A stretch of 17,415 nucleotides of DNA from an uncultured Collinsella sp. (GCA_900549335.1 UROJ01000006.1:1-17415), one strand, 5' to 3'. Numbered from the stretch's first letter, positions 1-7,605 are shown. The notes: a model not told the origin generated them from the letters alone. Program-made: numbers and translations.

Positions 1-1
1 T

Positions 2-784
2 TACACGTTCTCCATCGCCGCCTCCCCCATCGCGGCCGACGGCACCATCTACACCGTCCCGACCACCAAGGCGCAGGTCACCATTAAGAGCGATGGGCAG
101 GATTTGAGTGCCCAGGCCACCTTTAAGCTCAAGGTACCTTCGGCCGACACGGTGACTGACGACCAAATCGATGCCGCCGCCAAGTATGCCGAGGAAGGCG
201 GCGCGAGCTCCGCCGCCGCGGCAAAGATACTCCAGCAGGCGGCAATTACGCGCCGCGATGCCGCCGCCAACGCCGTAAGCGCAAGCGAGGCACAGTCCGC
301 CCGCGATGCCGACGCTCGACACAAGGCGACGAACCTGTATCAGCTCGATATTCCGGTTGAGTGGTATGGCAAGGTCGCAACCTGGCAAAACGGCAGCACG
401 ATGTGCATTTATCTGGACGGCGACACCAACACACCGCTCGTGACGCTCGTCGCGGTGCGCGACGGCGAGACCTTTACCCCCGACGACGGCGATACTGTTT
501 TGGGCACGGTCAGCCTAGGCAACGGCTACACCGTCTATGCGAGCGGTCCTGTCTATCCGTATGTGATCCCGCAAACCATCAACGGGCGCACGCAGAACCC
601 CGTGTCGACCTACCCCATGGATACGGCGATTGAGCTTGTCGAGCTCACGACCGGCAACCGCTACACATACAGCCAGATCAAAAACGACCTGGTCGGTAAA
701 GACGGCAAGGCAGACGCCGCGACCAAACTCGAGACCGACTACCTCGCCCAGATTCTCCTGCCGAGTATCAAAGCCCAGGACTAG
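2..784 (+). CDS. Hypothetical, probably exported protein (5' end outside window)
   Basis: The reading frame is open from the first full codon at position 2 to the TAG at 782-784, giving 260 visible residues; the true start lies upstream. A TTG at 104 would be an internal start, but coding-like sequence continues before it, so a partial gene is the better reading. The visible part begins with a Thr/Ala-rich beta-type stretch, passes through an Ala/Asp/Glu-rich probably helical segment (about residues 50-105), and ends in a beta-rich domain of about 145 residues with one cysteine. I recall a similar terminal domain, with a Trp-Tyr-Gly-Lys-Val type motif and a GNGYTVYASG-like strand, in exported proteins of Coriobacteriia, but this is memory, not a search. 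No catalytic motif is visible, so no function is assigned. It is convergent with the ATPase gene, with a palindrome between them. Confidence 0.7.
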   Translation, partial: YTFSIAASPIAADGTIYTVPTTKAQVTIKSDGQDLSAQATFKLKVPSADTVTDDQIDAAAKYAEEGGASSAAAAKILQQAAITRRDAAANAVSASEAQSARDADARHKATNLYQLDIPVEWYGKVATWQNGSTMCIYLDGDTNTPLVTLVAVRDGETFTPDDGDTVLGTVSLGNGYTVYASGPVYPYVIPQTINGRTQNPVSTYPMDTAIELVELTTGNRYTYSQIKNDLVGKDGKADAATKLETDYLAQILLPSIKAQD

Positions 785-819
785 CCGGGCGCATCATGGT
801 GCTCCCCAACCGTGATGAA

Positions 820-841
820 GGGGCCAGGAGGTCCTGGCCCC
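820..841. terminator. Hairpin between convergent genes
   Basis: A perfect 10-bp inverted repeat (GGGGCCAGGA, two bases, TCCTGGCCCC) lies between the stop at 784 and the ATPase stop at 858. There is no U-run on either side, so it may terminate weakly in both directions or only protect 3' ends. Confidence 0.5.
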
Positions 842-857
842 ACAGATCCGTAGATGG

Positions 858-2210
858 TTAGGCAAGGAGCCACTTCCATGCGGGAACAACGTGTACCACA
901 CCGTGCTCGCATGGAATATCGGCCTGCTCATCCATGGTAACGATCGCCGACTCGCCAAGATCGAACTGGGCCATCGAGGCATCAAGCGCGGCAATTTCGC
1001 GCTCGCGCGTTTTCTCACTTGCCATATCCACACTCACCTGAATCAGGCTATAAGCCCGCATGAGAAGTGCGTCCCCAGCCACAAAGTCCACCTCATGGTT
1101 TTTGCTCTTCTCTTTGATCAGCAAGCGGCAGACCGATCCGACCCTCACCGCGGGAGTCCTTCTTCTTAGCGCGTTGAACACTGCGGTCTCGAGCCTCTGG
1201 CCCTGATCCAATGCCGATGCGGGAGAGAATGCTCCAAACATCGCAGGATCGACAGCGTAGACCTTAGACGCAGACCGCATGTTATTTGCCAGTGAACGCG
1301 TGAACTCCGGCACGGAGAACAGCAGGTAGGCATCCTCATAATACTCAAGTAAGTCGCTGAGCGAATTACGACTGACGGGTATCTGCCTGCTCTTGAACTC
1401 GTTGTACACTTTGTTCACCGACAGCTCTCGTCCCGAAGATGCCATACACCGCGTCAGGAACAGAGATGCCAGGCGAGGGTTCTTGACGTCGTAACGTTCA
1501 ACGACGTCCATGGCGACCGTTCGCGAAGCATATTCCTGTAGCAGCTGAATCGCGTCTGTGGGCGTCTGCTCAAGTGTCGCGATGAATCCCCCTCGTTCAA
1601 GATATCCGATCAGATGATGTCGAAGCAGCGCTGCATCGCTTGGGGAAAAGGTCGCATCTGGCTCGAAAACGCTCCCCGTCTTATATCGAACGTATTCCGA
1701 AAAACTCAACGGAAAAAGCTCTCTTATAAGAGAACGACCCCTGAACTCGCTCTTAAGTTCTGAGGACAGCATCTTAGAAGAAGATCCCGTCACATAGACG
1801 GTCGCTTTCTCCGTATCGACTACACGCCGCAGAAACGCACCCCATTCGGGAATTTCCTGGATCTCGTCAAAGAAAATGTAAGCGCCCTCGGTTCGAGCAG
1901 CAGGACGCAGCGCATAGAACGTGTCAAGCACGTCCGCCAGCAGCGATGGCTCATACGGGCGCAAGCGCTCGTCCTCAAAATTAAAGTAAAGCATCCGGTC
2001 AAGCTCGACGCCCCGGCCTTGAAGCCGCTGCATCTCCTGATACAGGCGATACGTCTTTCCACAACGGCGGGCCCCCACAACCACATTTACGATGTTGTCG
2101 CGCTTTGGCTCCTGTGGGTTTCCCAGATCAAGGTCTCGCTCAAAGACCTGCGGAACCCCCTGCTGTTCAAAGTCCTTTATTTTCTGGGCGATCAAGTCGT
2201 TGAATGCCAT
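858..2210 (-). CDS. ATP-binding protein, AAA_14 / DUF4143 family
   Basis: A 450-residue protein, the usual length for this family. The N-terminal P-loop ATPase domain has a Walker A motif GARRCGKT at residues 46-53, a Walker B strand ending in Asp115-Glu116, and the family's sensor-like TGSSSKML (141-148), followed by RGRS (157-160) and FPLSFSEY (169-176 region). The DUF4143 part follows, with a helical wing near 240-300. The C-terminal segment (about 335-395) has Glu341, Glu373-Val-Asp375-Phe and Gln391-Val, a pattern like the PD-(D/E)XK nuclease fold often seen in this family. The family is widespread in gut bacteria and archaea; its role is poorly known, and defence or DNA-related functions are only conjecture. 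It stands alone, reads on the minus strand, looks less GC-rich than clpB beside it, and its promoter lies inside a large inverted repeat, all consistent with an acquired single-gene unit. The start is the ATG at 2210. Confidence 0.9.
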   Translation of the reverse strand: MAFNDLIAQKIKDFEQQGVPQVFERDLDLGNPQEPKRDNIVNVVVGARRCGKTYRLYQEMQRLQGRGVELDRMLYFNFEDERLRPYEPSLLADVLDTFYALRPAARTEGAYIFFDEIQEIPEWGAFLRRVVDTEKATVYVTGSSSKMLSSELKSEFRGRSLIRELFPLSFSEYVRYKTGSVFEPDATFSPSDAALLRHHLIGYLERGGFIATLEQTPTDAIQLLQEYASRTVAMDVVERYDVKNPRLASLFLTRCMASSGRELSVNKVYNEFKSRQIPVSRNSLSDLLEYYEDAYLLFSVPEFTRSLANNMRSASKVYAVDPAMFGAFSPASALDQGQRLETAVFNALRRRTPAVRVGSVCRLLIKEKSKNHEVDFVAGDALLMRAYSLIQVSVDMASEKTREREIAALDASMAQFDLGESAIVTMDEQADIPCEHGVVHVVPAWKWLLA

Positions 2211-2217
2211 GATTCTC

Positions 2218-2279
2218 CAATCTTGCTCTCTAGCTAATCAAAATTATACTGATTCTTGATTAATTAGAGAGCAAGATTG
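2218..2279 (-). promoter_or_regulatory. Promoter of the AAA ATPase inside a 24-bp inverted repeat
   Basis: The arms 2218-2241 and 2256-2279 match at 22 of 24 positions (they begin CAATCTTGCTCTCTA), with a 14-bp centre. A perfect minus-strand -10 hexamer, TATAAT, lies at 2248-2243 in the centre; no good -35 at normal spacing is visible. The predicted transcript starts inside the left arm, so the repeat cannot fold as a whole in RNA. It is more likely a DNA-level operator in which bound protein would cover the promoter from both sides. Confidence 0.55.
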
Positions 2280-2327
2280 TGTGTAGCTTGATTAACACTT
2301 AAGCAAGTTTTTCACTATTATTGCTCC

Positions 2328-2418
2328 GAAGGATATCGAGTGGCTAAGAGGACAACCGAGCTCGAATGCGACTCCCCGAGCAGCCAATTTGGCAGTCAAT
2401 TTGGGACGGGGCTTTTTT
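2328..2418 (+). ncRNA. Possible short plus-strand transcript (weak)
   Basis: A plausible promoter (TTAACA at 2292-2297, 18-bp spacer, TATTAT at 2316-2321) is followed about 90 bases later by a terminator-like end: CCCCG 2374-2378 pairing with CGGGG 2407-2411, a small inner GCCA/TGGC hairpin, then six T at 2413-2418. No open reading frame or known RNA family is recognised. The end sequence (AGTCAATTTGGGACGGGG) also resembles the dispersed GGGAC-type repeats seen elsewhere in the window, so this may be only a repeat relic. Confidence 0.2.
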
Positions 2419-2440
2419 GACTACCCTCCCCCTGCAGAAA

Positions 2441-2519
2441 AATCCCTAACGCAGTTGCGGTGAAATAGGGATTGTTTTTACTGGTCAAACCGCAAAACAG
2501 TCCCTATTTCACCGCAACT
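2441..2519. repeat. Long hairpin repeat with a competing alternative fold
   Basis: The arms 2453-2478 and 2494-2519 form a 26-bp stem with a single G-U-type mismatch and a 15-base loop; the outer 19 bp are perfect (AGTTGCGGTGAAATAGGGA). A second, exclusive pairing exists: AATCCCTA at 2441-2448 with TAGGGATT at 2466-2473. No gene lies inside. It looks like a small non-autonomous palindromic repeat rather than a terminator, since no T-run follows on either strand. Confidence 0.65.
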
Positions 2520-2543
2520 TATTGGTGGCCTTTTGGGTGGCAC

Positions 2544-2738
2544 TCAGCGCCACGGATCGGCTTCGAACATCGGCTCGCGCTCGGGGCGGCGATCGCTGTA
2601 GGGATCGTAGCCGTCGTCGTCCTCGTTCTCGGCACGGATGTAGGGGTCGCGCGGCTTGGGCGCCGGCTTAGGCGCAGGCTTGGGTGCGGCGGGTGCGGCA
2701 TCGGTCGCCGGCGTATTCGTCTTATTCTCGTCTTTCAT
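2544..2738 (-). CDS. Small acidic, proline-rich protein of unknown function (64 aa)
   Basis: The ATG at 2738 is preceded by AAGGAG with 8-base spacing; an ATG six bases earlier would leave only two bases after that site, so 2738 is chosen. The 64-residue product has a Lys-Pro-Ala-Pro repeat region (about residues 17-30) followed by an acidic tail rich in Asp, Glu, Tyr and Arg, ending DPWR. It has no cysteine, no membrane segment and almost certainly no stable fold. It follows clpB on the same strand but is separated from it by a strong terminator, so it is probably not co-transcribed with clpB unless readthrough occurs. No clear promoter of its own was found in the 2745-2795 stretch. I do not recognise a family. 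The good ribosome site and biased composition favour a real gene. Confidence 0.6.
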   Translation of the reverse strand: MKDENKTNTPATDAAPAAPKPAPKPAPKPRDPYIRAENEDDDGYDPYSDRRPEREPMFEADPWR

Positions 2739-2790
2739 CTGCATAGCTCCTTGCCATGTACTCACGTTCAACATCATCGATTGTCGCACG

Positions 2791-2827
2791 AAAAAGGGCG
2801 GCGGACCCAATTGGATCCGCCGCCCTT
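2791..2827 (-). terminator. Rho-independent terminator of clpB
   Basis: Read on the minus strand, a 12-bp perfect GC-rich stem (2794-2805 with 2816-2827) is followed by a run of five U. It starts 44 bases after the clpB stop. Confidence 0.9.
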
Positions 2828-2870
2828 GGCGTTCGGCTCAAAAGGCAGATTTTAAGGCATGGCCCAAAAT

Positions 2871-5498
2871 CTACTCGGCGTCGGGAATCTCGTAGGTGGC
2901 CGCCGGCGTGTTGTCGCACACGACGGTAAAGCCGCCGTCCTTGTCGACATCGACCGTCACCTGATCGCCCTCGCGCACCGTGCCGTCGATGATAGCGGCG
3001 GCGATGGCATCCACGACCTCGCGCTGAACCAGACGCTTGAGCGGACGGGCGCCAAAGACCGGGTCCAGGCCGCCCACGGCGAGCATCTGCTTGGCCGCCG
3101 GGGTGATGGCAAGCGTCATGCGCTCCTTGGCCAGGCGTGCGCGGACGTCGGCAAGCTGGATGTCGACAATCTTCTCGATCTGCGCCATGCCGAGCGGATG
3201 GAACACCACGATATCGTCGATACGGTTGAGGAACTCGGGGCGGAAGGTCTGAGCCATGGCGGCGTCGACCTGATGGCGCATCTCCTCCTCGTCCTTACCG
3301 GACAGATCGGCGATGGCCTTGGAGCCCACGTTAGACGTCATGATGATAATCGTGTTCTTGAAGGACACCTGGCGACCCTGGCCATCGGTCAGGCGGCCGT
3401 CGTCGAGCACCTGCAGCAGCACGTTAAAGACATCCGGATGGGCCTTCTCCATCTCGTCGAGCAAGATTACGGAGTACGGACGACGGCGCACGGCCTCGGT
3501 GAGCTGGCCGCCCTCGTCGTAGCCCACGTATCCCGGGGGCGCACCGATCAGACGCTGGACGCTGAACTTCTCCATGTACTCGGACATGTCGATACGCACG
3601 AGCGCGCGCTCGTCATCGAACAGGCACTCGGCAAGCGCCTTGGCGAGCTCGGTCTTGCCTACGCCGGTGGGGCCCAGGAAGAAGAAGCTGCCGATGGGCT
3701 TGTCCGGATCGGAGAGGCCCGCACGGCTGCGGCGCACAGCTGCGGCGACAGCGGAGACGGCCTCGTCCTGGCCGATGACGCGCTTATGCAGCTCGCCCTC
3801 CAAGCCCTTCAGCTTGTCGAGCTCGCCCTGCATCATCTTGGACACGGGCACGCCGGTCCAGGCGCTCACGACCTCGGCAATCTCATCGGAGGTCACCTGT
3901 TCGTTGAGGCCCTCGCCGTCCTGCTGCTTTTGCGCCTCGAGCGCGGCCTCGGAATCCTGAATCTGCTGTTGCAGGCCCGGAATCACGGAGTAGCGCAGCT
4001 CGGACGCACGGCCCAGATCGCCGTTGCGCGTCGCGCGCTCCTCTTCGCTCTTGGCCTCGTCGAGCTGGCCCTTGAGCTCCTGCACGTGGTCGATGGCGTT
4101 CTTCTGGTTGAGCCAGCCGGCCTTTTGCACGTTGAGCTTTTCCTGGACCTCGGCAATCTCTTGGCGCAGGGCCTCCAGACGCTCCTTGGAGGCGTCGTCG
4201 GTCTCCTTCATGAGCGCCTGCTCCTCGATCTGCAGCTGGGTGAGCTGACGCGTGGTGGCGTCAATCTCGACCGGCATGCTGTCGAGCTCCATGCGCAGGC
4301 GGCTTGCCGCCTCATCGACCAGGTCGATGGCCTTGTCGGGCAGGAAGCGGTCGGCGATATAGCGATCGGAGAGGTCGGCGGCGGCCACGAGCGCGCTATC
4401 GGTGATGTGCACGCCGTGGAAGATCTCGTACTTCTCCTTGAGGCCACGCAGAATCGAGATGGCGTCCTCGACGGTAGGCTCGCTCACCATAACGGTCTGG
4501 AAACGACGGGCGAGCGCCGCGTCCTTCTCGATGTACTTGCGGTATTCGTCGAGCGTGGTCGCGCCGATCGCATGCAGGTCGCCACGGGCGAGCGCCGGCT
4601 TGAGGATGTTGCCTGCGTCCATGGAGCCCTCGGTGGCACCCGCGCCCACAATGGTGTGAAGCTCATCGATGAACAGGATGACCTTACCTTCGGATTTTTG
4701 CACTTCTTTGAGCACGGCCTTTAAGCGGTCCTCGAACTCACCACGGTACTTGGCGCCGGCGACCAACGCGCTCATGTCGAGCTCGATGAGGTCGCGGTCG
4801 CGCAGGGTGCTCGGCACATCGCCGGCCACGATACGCTGGGCGATGCCCTCGACGATAGCCGTTTTACCGACGCCCGGCTCACCGATGAGCACGGGGTTGT
4901 TCTTGGTGCGGCGGGACAGAACCTGAATGGTACGGCGGATCTCGTCGGTACGGCCGATGACCGGGTCGAGCTTACCGGCGCGGGCAAGATCGCAGATGTT
5001 GCGACCGTACTGCTCCAACGCCTCAAACTGGGTCTTGTCCTCGGCAGACGTCACGCGGTCATCGCCACGCAGCTCCTCGTAGACCTGCTCGATGCGCTCC
5101 TTGGTCACGCCAGCGTCACGCAGTACACGACCAGCCTCGCCCTTGTCCTCGGCAAGCGCCATCAGCAGATGCTCGGTCACCACAAAGCTGTCGCCCATCT
5201 TGGTGGCCTTCTTCTCGGCCTTTTCGATGACGCGGACGAGCTCGTTGGACAGGCCCATCTGCTGACCCTCGCCCGAAACCTTGGGCGCGCGGTCGACGGC
5301 ATCCTGCGTGGAGCGTGCGAGCTGGGCCGGATCAGCGCCGATGCGCTCGATGATCACGGAGATATTGCGCTCGCCGGCACCGAGCAGGGCAGACAGCAGG
5401 TGAATCGGCTCCACCGCGCCGGCCTGCGCATCGGCAGCCGTGCTCATGGCGGTCTGCAACGCCTCGCGCGACGTCATTGCTAGCTTATCGATTCTCAT
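2871..5498 (-). CDS. clpB: ATP-dependent chaperone ClpB (Hsp100 disaggregase)
   Basis: ClpB is a cytoplasmic hexameric AAA+ machine that pulls polypeptides out of aggregates, working with the DnaK system encoded at 11602-15902. The 875-residue length is normal for full-length ClpB. Domains in order: Clp N-terminal repeat domain (about 1-145); first ATPase domain with Walker A GEPGVGKT at 206-213, pore tyrosine in KYRGEF near 251 and Walker B Asp278-Glu279; the long coiled-coil middle domain (about 405-525) that docks DnaK and separates ClpB from ClpA/ClpC; second ATPase domain with Walker A GPTGVGKT at 609-616, pore loop GYVGYDEGG at 656-664 and Walker B Asp681-Glu682; then the C-terminal small domain. 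The start MRIDKL matches typical ClpB and is preceded by AGAGGTGA. The gene has its own promoter region carrying the 27-bp element shared with dnaK, a GC hairpin in its leader and a strong terminator. Confidence 0.98.
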   Translation of the reverse strand: MRIDKLAMTSREALQTAMSTAADAQAGAVEPIHLLSALLGAGERNISVIIERIGADPAQLARSTQDAVDRAPKVSGEGQQMGLSNELVRVIEKAEKKATKMGDSFVVTEHLLMALAEDKGEAGRVLRDAGVTKERIEQVYEELRGDDRVTSAEDKTQFEALEQYGRNICDLARAGKLDPVIGRTDEIRRTIQVLSRRTKNNPVLIGEPGVGKTAIVEGIAQRIVAGDVPSTLRDRDLIELDMSALVAGAKYRGEFEDRLKAVLKEVQKSEGKVILFIDELHTIVGAGATEGSMDAGNILKPALARGDLHAIGATTLDEYRKYIEKDAALARRFQTVMVSEPTVEDAISILRGLKEKYEIFHGVHITDSALVAAADLSDRYIADRFLPDKAIDLVDEAASRLRMELDSMPVEIDATTRQLTQLQIEEQALMKETDDASKERLEALRQEIAEVQEKLNVQKAGWLNQKNAIDHVQELKGQLDEAKSEEERATRNGDLGRASELRYSVIPGLQQQIQDSEAALEAQKQQDGEGLNEQVTSDEIAEVVSAWTGVPVSKMMQGELDKLKGLEGELHKRVIGQDEAVSAVAAAVRRSRAGLSDPDKPIGSFFFLGPTGVGKTELAKALAECLFDDERALVRIDMSEYMEKFSVQRLIGAPPGYVGYDEGGQLTEAVRRRPYSVILLDEMEKAHPDVFNVLLQVLDDGRLTDGQGRQVSFKNTIIIMTSNVGSKAIADLSGKDEEEMRHQVDAAMAQTFRPEFLNRIDDIVVFHPLGMAQIEKIVDIQLADVRARLAKERMTLAITPAAKQMLAVGGLDPVFGARPLKRLVQREVVDAIAAAIIDGTVREGDQVTVDVDKDGGFTVVCDNTPAATYEIPDAE

Positions 5499-5519
5499 GG
5501 AATCACCTCTCTTGGGGCG

Positions 5520-5537
5520 GCCGCCCTACGGGGCGGC
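5520..5537 (-). promoter_or_regulatory. Leader hairpin of clpB mRNA
   Basis: On the minus strand, GCCGCCC pairs perfectly with GGGCGGC around a CGTA loop, ending about 22 bases before the clpB ATG and immediately upstream of the ribosome site. The dnaK leader has a hairpin in the same relative place, so a role in mRNA stability or translation is possible. Confidence 0.5.
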
Positions 5538-5578
5538 TTCACGTTGTTCGAGAAGTATTGTTGCCAGCTTTGTGCGAT

Positions 5579-5614
5579 CTTATACATAAATCTAAGTCTC
5601 TATATATAAGATTT
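5579..5614 (-). promoter_or_regulatory. clpB promoter with 27-bp heat-shock element (putative HspR operator)
   Basis: The 27-bp block 5588-5614 reads on the minus strand AAATCTTATAT, six bases, ACTTAGATTT. The same block, apart from the six central bases, precedes dnaK. Its ends are inverted (AAATCT and AGATTT). A -10-like TATAAG with upstream TG lies at 5584-5579, three bases beyond the block, in nearly the same relative position as in dnaK. HspR, encoded in this window, is the obvious candidate ligand, although the sequence differs from the classical HAIR site. Confidence 0.65.
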
Positions 5615-5639
5615 TCTGAGTGTTCCCACGACATGCAAA

Positions 5640-5672
5640 CCACCACAAAGGGGACAGACACCTTTGTGGTGG
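5640..5672. repeat. 33-bp palindromic repeat, family 1 (copy a)
   Basis: CCACCACAAAGG and CCTTTGTGGTGG form a perfect 12-bp inverted repeat around GGGACAGACA-type sequence. It lies ten bases beyond the stop of the minus-strand gene at 5682 and could form its transcript end. Similar copies lie at 6444, 7311, 8455 (partial) and 8641. Confidence 0.8.
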
Positions 5673-5681
5673 TCGCGGTCT

Positions 5682-6353
5682 CTACTCCTTCGCCGGACCC
5701 GTACTTCCCGATTCGACGGTCCAGGGCATCTCATCCTCGAACAGCCATGTACGGGCAGACCCACTATCGCGTGCAGCCTGCGGGTCAGGCAAGCAGGTCT
5801 GTTTATAGGCATCTTGGATACACTGGCCCATAAAATCGTTGAGCTCGGTCTGGTCGCCCTCCATGACATAGGCGACATCGCCGTCCATGATGTAGATGCC
5901 CGGACCCTCATTGTCCTCGTAGCCCGGATCGTACGAGACATCACATAACTTTGCGCCGTTTGCAGTGTCCAGCTCGATGGAAGAGTGGCATCCGCCAACC
6001 ATGTCGTTCGCTTTTGCCCGATAGGACGCATATCCATACCAGCGCTTAAAGATTTTGCCCTTGAGCAGCTCGGACGCCCTGTCGATCAGACCAGAATCCG
6101 TGGTATAGCGCATAGCCCCAAGCTGAATGCGTGGATAATTACTAATGCCCAGCGCAGCCGGTTGCTCATCAAAATCAACGGTAATGGTCTCAGGCTTGTC
6201 GTCGCCGGTCAGAAGTTCGACAGATTGAGTCACAGGCTTGACCACCGGCTCCGTCACCGCAGCAGGTAGAAATGCCATACCGACAGCGCCCGCGCCAACC
6301 ACAGCGATCGCAAGCGCCAAGACAATCAATCCAATACGGGCAGGACTTCTCAC
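5682..6353 (-). CDS. Membrane-anchored hypothetical protein, paralogue A
   Basis: A 223-residue protein with one N-terminal hydrophobic segment (about residues 7-30) followed by a roughly 190-residue soluble region, so probably anchored with the bulk outside the cell. By hand alignment it matches the protein at 7797-8444 without a gap over 215 residues, about 138 identical (64%). The most conserved core runs from about 99 to 210: KRWYG, YRAK, MVGG-x-HS, SYDPG, DNEGPG, YVMEGDQT and SGSARTWLF. Cysteines 137, 178 and 187 are shared; Cys122 is not. The GTG at 6353 is preferred over an ATG eleven codons earlier because GAGG sits nine bases before it and the paralogue has the matching GTG. A promoter lies at 6395-6423. 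No known family is recognised and no catalytic motif is evident. Confidence 0.85.
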   Translation of the reverse strand: MRSPARIGLIVLALAIAVVGAGAVGMAFLPAAVTEPVVKPVTQSVELLTGDDKPETITVDFDEQPAALGISNYPRIQLGAMRYTTDSGLIDRASELLKGKIFKRWYGYASYRAKANDMVGGCHSSIELDTANGAKLCDVSYDPGYEDNEGPGIYIMDGDVAYVMEGDQTELNDFMGQCIQDAYKQTCLPDPQAARDSGSARTWLFEDEMPWTVESGSTGPAKE

Positions 6354-6394
6354 AGCAAAGCACCTCACAATGCAAACCCGCGCCATTTGTCCTA

Positions 6395-6423
6395 ATGATA
6401 CCGCCGGCTAACACTATCACCAA
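6395..6423 (-). promoter_or_regulatory. Promoter of paralogue A
   Basis: Minus-strand TTGGTG (6423-6418) and TATCAT (6400-6395) are separated by 17 bp and lie about 42 bases before the GTG start. The region upstream of the second paralogue has a recognisable relative (TTGAAT ... TATCAC), suggesting that promoter and gene were duplicated together. Confidence 0.5.
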
Positions 6424-6443
6424 AAGAAGCCGCGCGCTCCCCA

Positions 6444-6476
6444 CCACCACAAAGGGGACAGGCACCTTTGTGGTGG
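6444..6476. repeat. 33-bp palindromic repeat, family 1 (copy b)
   Basis: Same 12-bp arms as copy a (CCACCACAAAGG / CCTTTGTGGTGG) with the central sequence GGACAGGCA. It is followed by TTTTCGAC, an extension also found beside copies c and e. It sits between the divergent promoters of the genes at 5682-6353 and 6588-7256. Confidence 0.8.
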
Positions 6477-6587
6477 TTTTCGACGCTAACGGTCGACCAT
6501 CTCACGCCATGAGATTAAACTTGAATTGTTCTCTGAACATATCCATTTCTGCCTATCCTCAACAGCTCTTTGTCTCGAGGAGCGCAT

Positions 6588-7256
6588 ATGAAGCCGTCTC
6601 ATTCCACCGGTCGCAACGTCATCGCCATTCTCGCCATACCCATCGTGATGCTCTTCCTTATCGTCATCACGCCCTTTTCTTTTGGTATCGCCTCGCCCTT
6701 CGATCTTTGCGGGATGATCGACGCCGGCTCGCGTGCCACCTCGCTCTCCTTTGTCTGCCGTGGCGTGTTCTACGAATATGCAATTCCCACCGGAAGTTGG
6801 CAGTCCAAGTTACCGTTGCTCGGCAAGGTCGACGGATGCTCTCCTTATTTCTGCCTCGAACCTCAGACAATGAATTATCTGATCGACGACCAGCCCCTTG
6901 ACTCCATCACCCTCGCCTACGACTACGCACCAAACACCGATGAGCGCCACATGAACCAAGTCCTCGACAAGCTGCTTGGACAGTGCGGGCTCACCGCGGA
7001 AGCCGGTCGAACCATCTATAGCAACCAGAAATTAAAGCGAACAGAACTCCGCCGTGTCGGAAAAATCAAAGGGCGAAACGGGGCCGCCTACTGGGATGCC
7101 TGGGCAACACGCGACAAGGGCGAATTCGGACACAGCACCTATATGGTCACTGTCTACACCAAAGACGGAATTAAGGACAATGTTGACGATTTCGCGTCAT
7201 CCAAACTCGGCATCCCCAAAACAACCAAACCCGCCAGCCCAGATGAAATTCTGTAG
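6588..7256 (+). CDS. Membrane-anchored hypothetical protein
   Basis: A 222-residue protein starting at the ATG at 6588, with GAGGAG five bases before it; a TTG 18 bases earlier would have no such site. Residues about 10-36 form one hydrophobic segment after a short basic N-terminus, so the protein is probably anchored with the remainder exported. The soluble part has cysteines at 41, 57, 84, 89 and 133, which could form disulphides, and a charged C-terminus. It does not visibly align with the flanking paralogues beyond the shared one-anchor layout and similar size, and I do not recognise a family. It is divergent from paralogue A, and a family 1 palindrome lies about 55 bases beyond its stop. 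The shared neighbourhood and topology suggest a common surface or envelope role, which is inference only. Confidence 0.8.
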   Translation: MKPSHSTGRNVIAILAIPIVMLFLIVITPFSFGIASPFDLCGMIDAGSRATSLSFVCRGVFYEYAIPTGSWQSKLPLLGKVDGCSPYFCLEPQTMNYLIDDQPLDSITLAYDYAPNTDERHMNQVLDKLLGQCGLTAEAGRTIYSNQKLKRTELRRVGKIKGRNGAAYWDAWATRDKGEFGHSTYMVTVYTKDGIKDNVDDFASSKLGIPKTTKPASPDEIL

Positions 7257-7310
7257 AGGTGCCCATTAACATGCCGCTCAACGATCACAACAACATCGAG
7301 CTCGTCCCCA

Positions 7311-7432
7311 CCGCCACAAAGGTGCCTGTCCCCTTTGTGGCGGTTTTCGACAAAAAGAAGCCGCCCCGATAACAGAGGCGGCATCAAGCAAGCCTATTTA
7401 TTAGCGTCCCTCAAGACCCAACGAAAACGCAG
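7311..7432. repeat. 122-bp direct repeat, copy R1, including family 1 palindrome (copy c, 7311-7343)
   Basis: R1 and R2 (8641-8760) are nearly identical over about 120 bp. Each contains a family 1 palindrome, here with arms CCGCCACAAAGG / CCTTTGTGGCGG in the reverse orientation. A minus-strand terminator follows (stem 7360-7365 with 7377-7382, U-rich tail from 7358-7352), then the 3' tail of a minus-strand reading frame ending AFSLGLEGR-stop. No intact gene feeds into this copy on the minus strand, so it looks like the remnant of a lost gene. Confidence 0.75.
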
Positions 7433-7560
7433 CGATGGAATCGAGAACCGACAATAGCCCGTTCGCACAGATAGAGGCGGAGATTCAAGGTCAGAGTCCG
7501 GCTTAAACGGCTTAGCTATCGCACGTCACAACGTTCTCGTCGTCCTCCCTATCGTATTTA

Positions 7561-7605
7561 TAGTGCTTACTGTGAAAATAGTGAGTTTAGTGAGAATAGT
7601 ATCGC
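7561..7605. repeat. 9-bp iterated repeat (about five units)
   Basis: Five consecutive 9-base units, TAGTGCTTA, CTGTGAAAA, TAGTGAGTT, TAGTGAGAA and TAGTATCGC, keep an exact 9-bp period with consensus TAGTGAGAA. On the minus strand they precede an AGGGAGG ribosome-site-like sequence at about 7549-7543. This resembles an iterated operator of a minus-strand gene that is no longer present. The rest of 7434-7796 holds a 9-bp inverted repeat (TTGACCTCT 7628-7636 with AGAGGTCAA 7669-7677), a weak GCCC/GGGC hairpin with T4 at 7684-7700, and the leader of the next gene. Confidence 0.55.

Noticed and set aside
2331..2412. tRNA-like look (GAGTGGCTAAGAGGAC and CTCGAATG)
   Set aside because: No acceptor stem, anticodon arm or proper T-arm could be folded, so it is not a tRNA or a clear tRNA fragment.
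2859..4724. 621-codon plus-strand open frame opposite clpB
   Set aside because: It is antisense to an unmistakable clpB and made of His/Leu/Gly-rich low-complexity sequence, as expected from the GC-biased third positions of the real gene.
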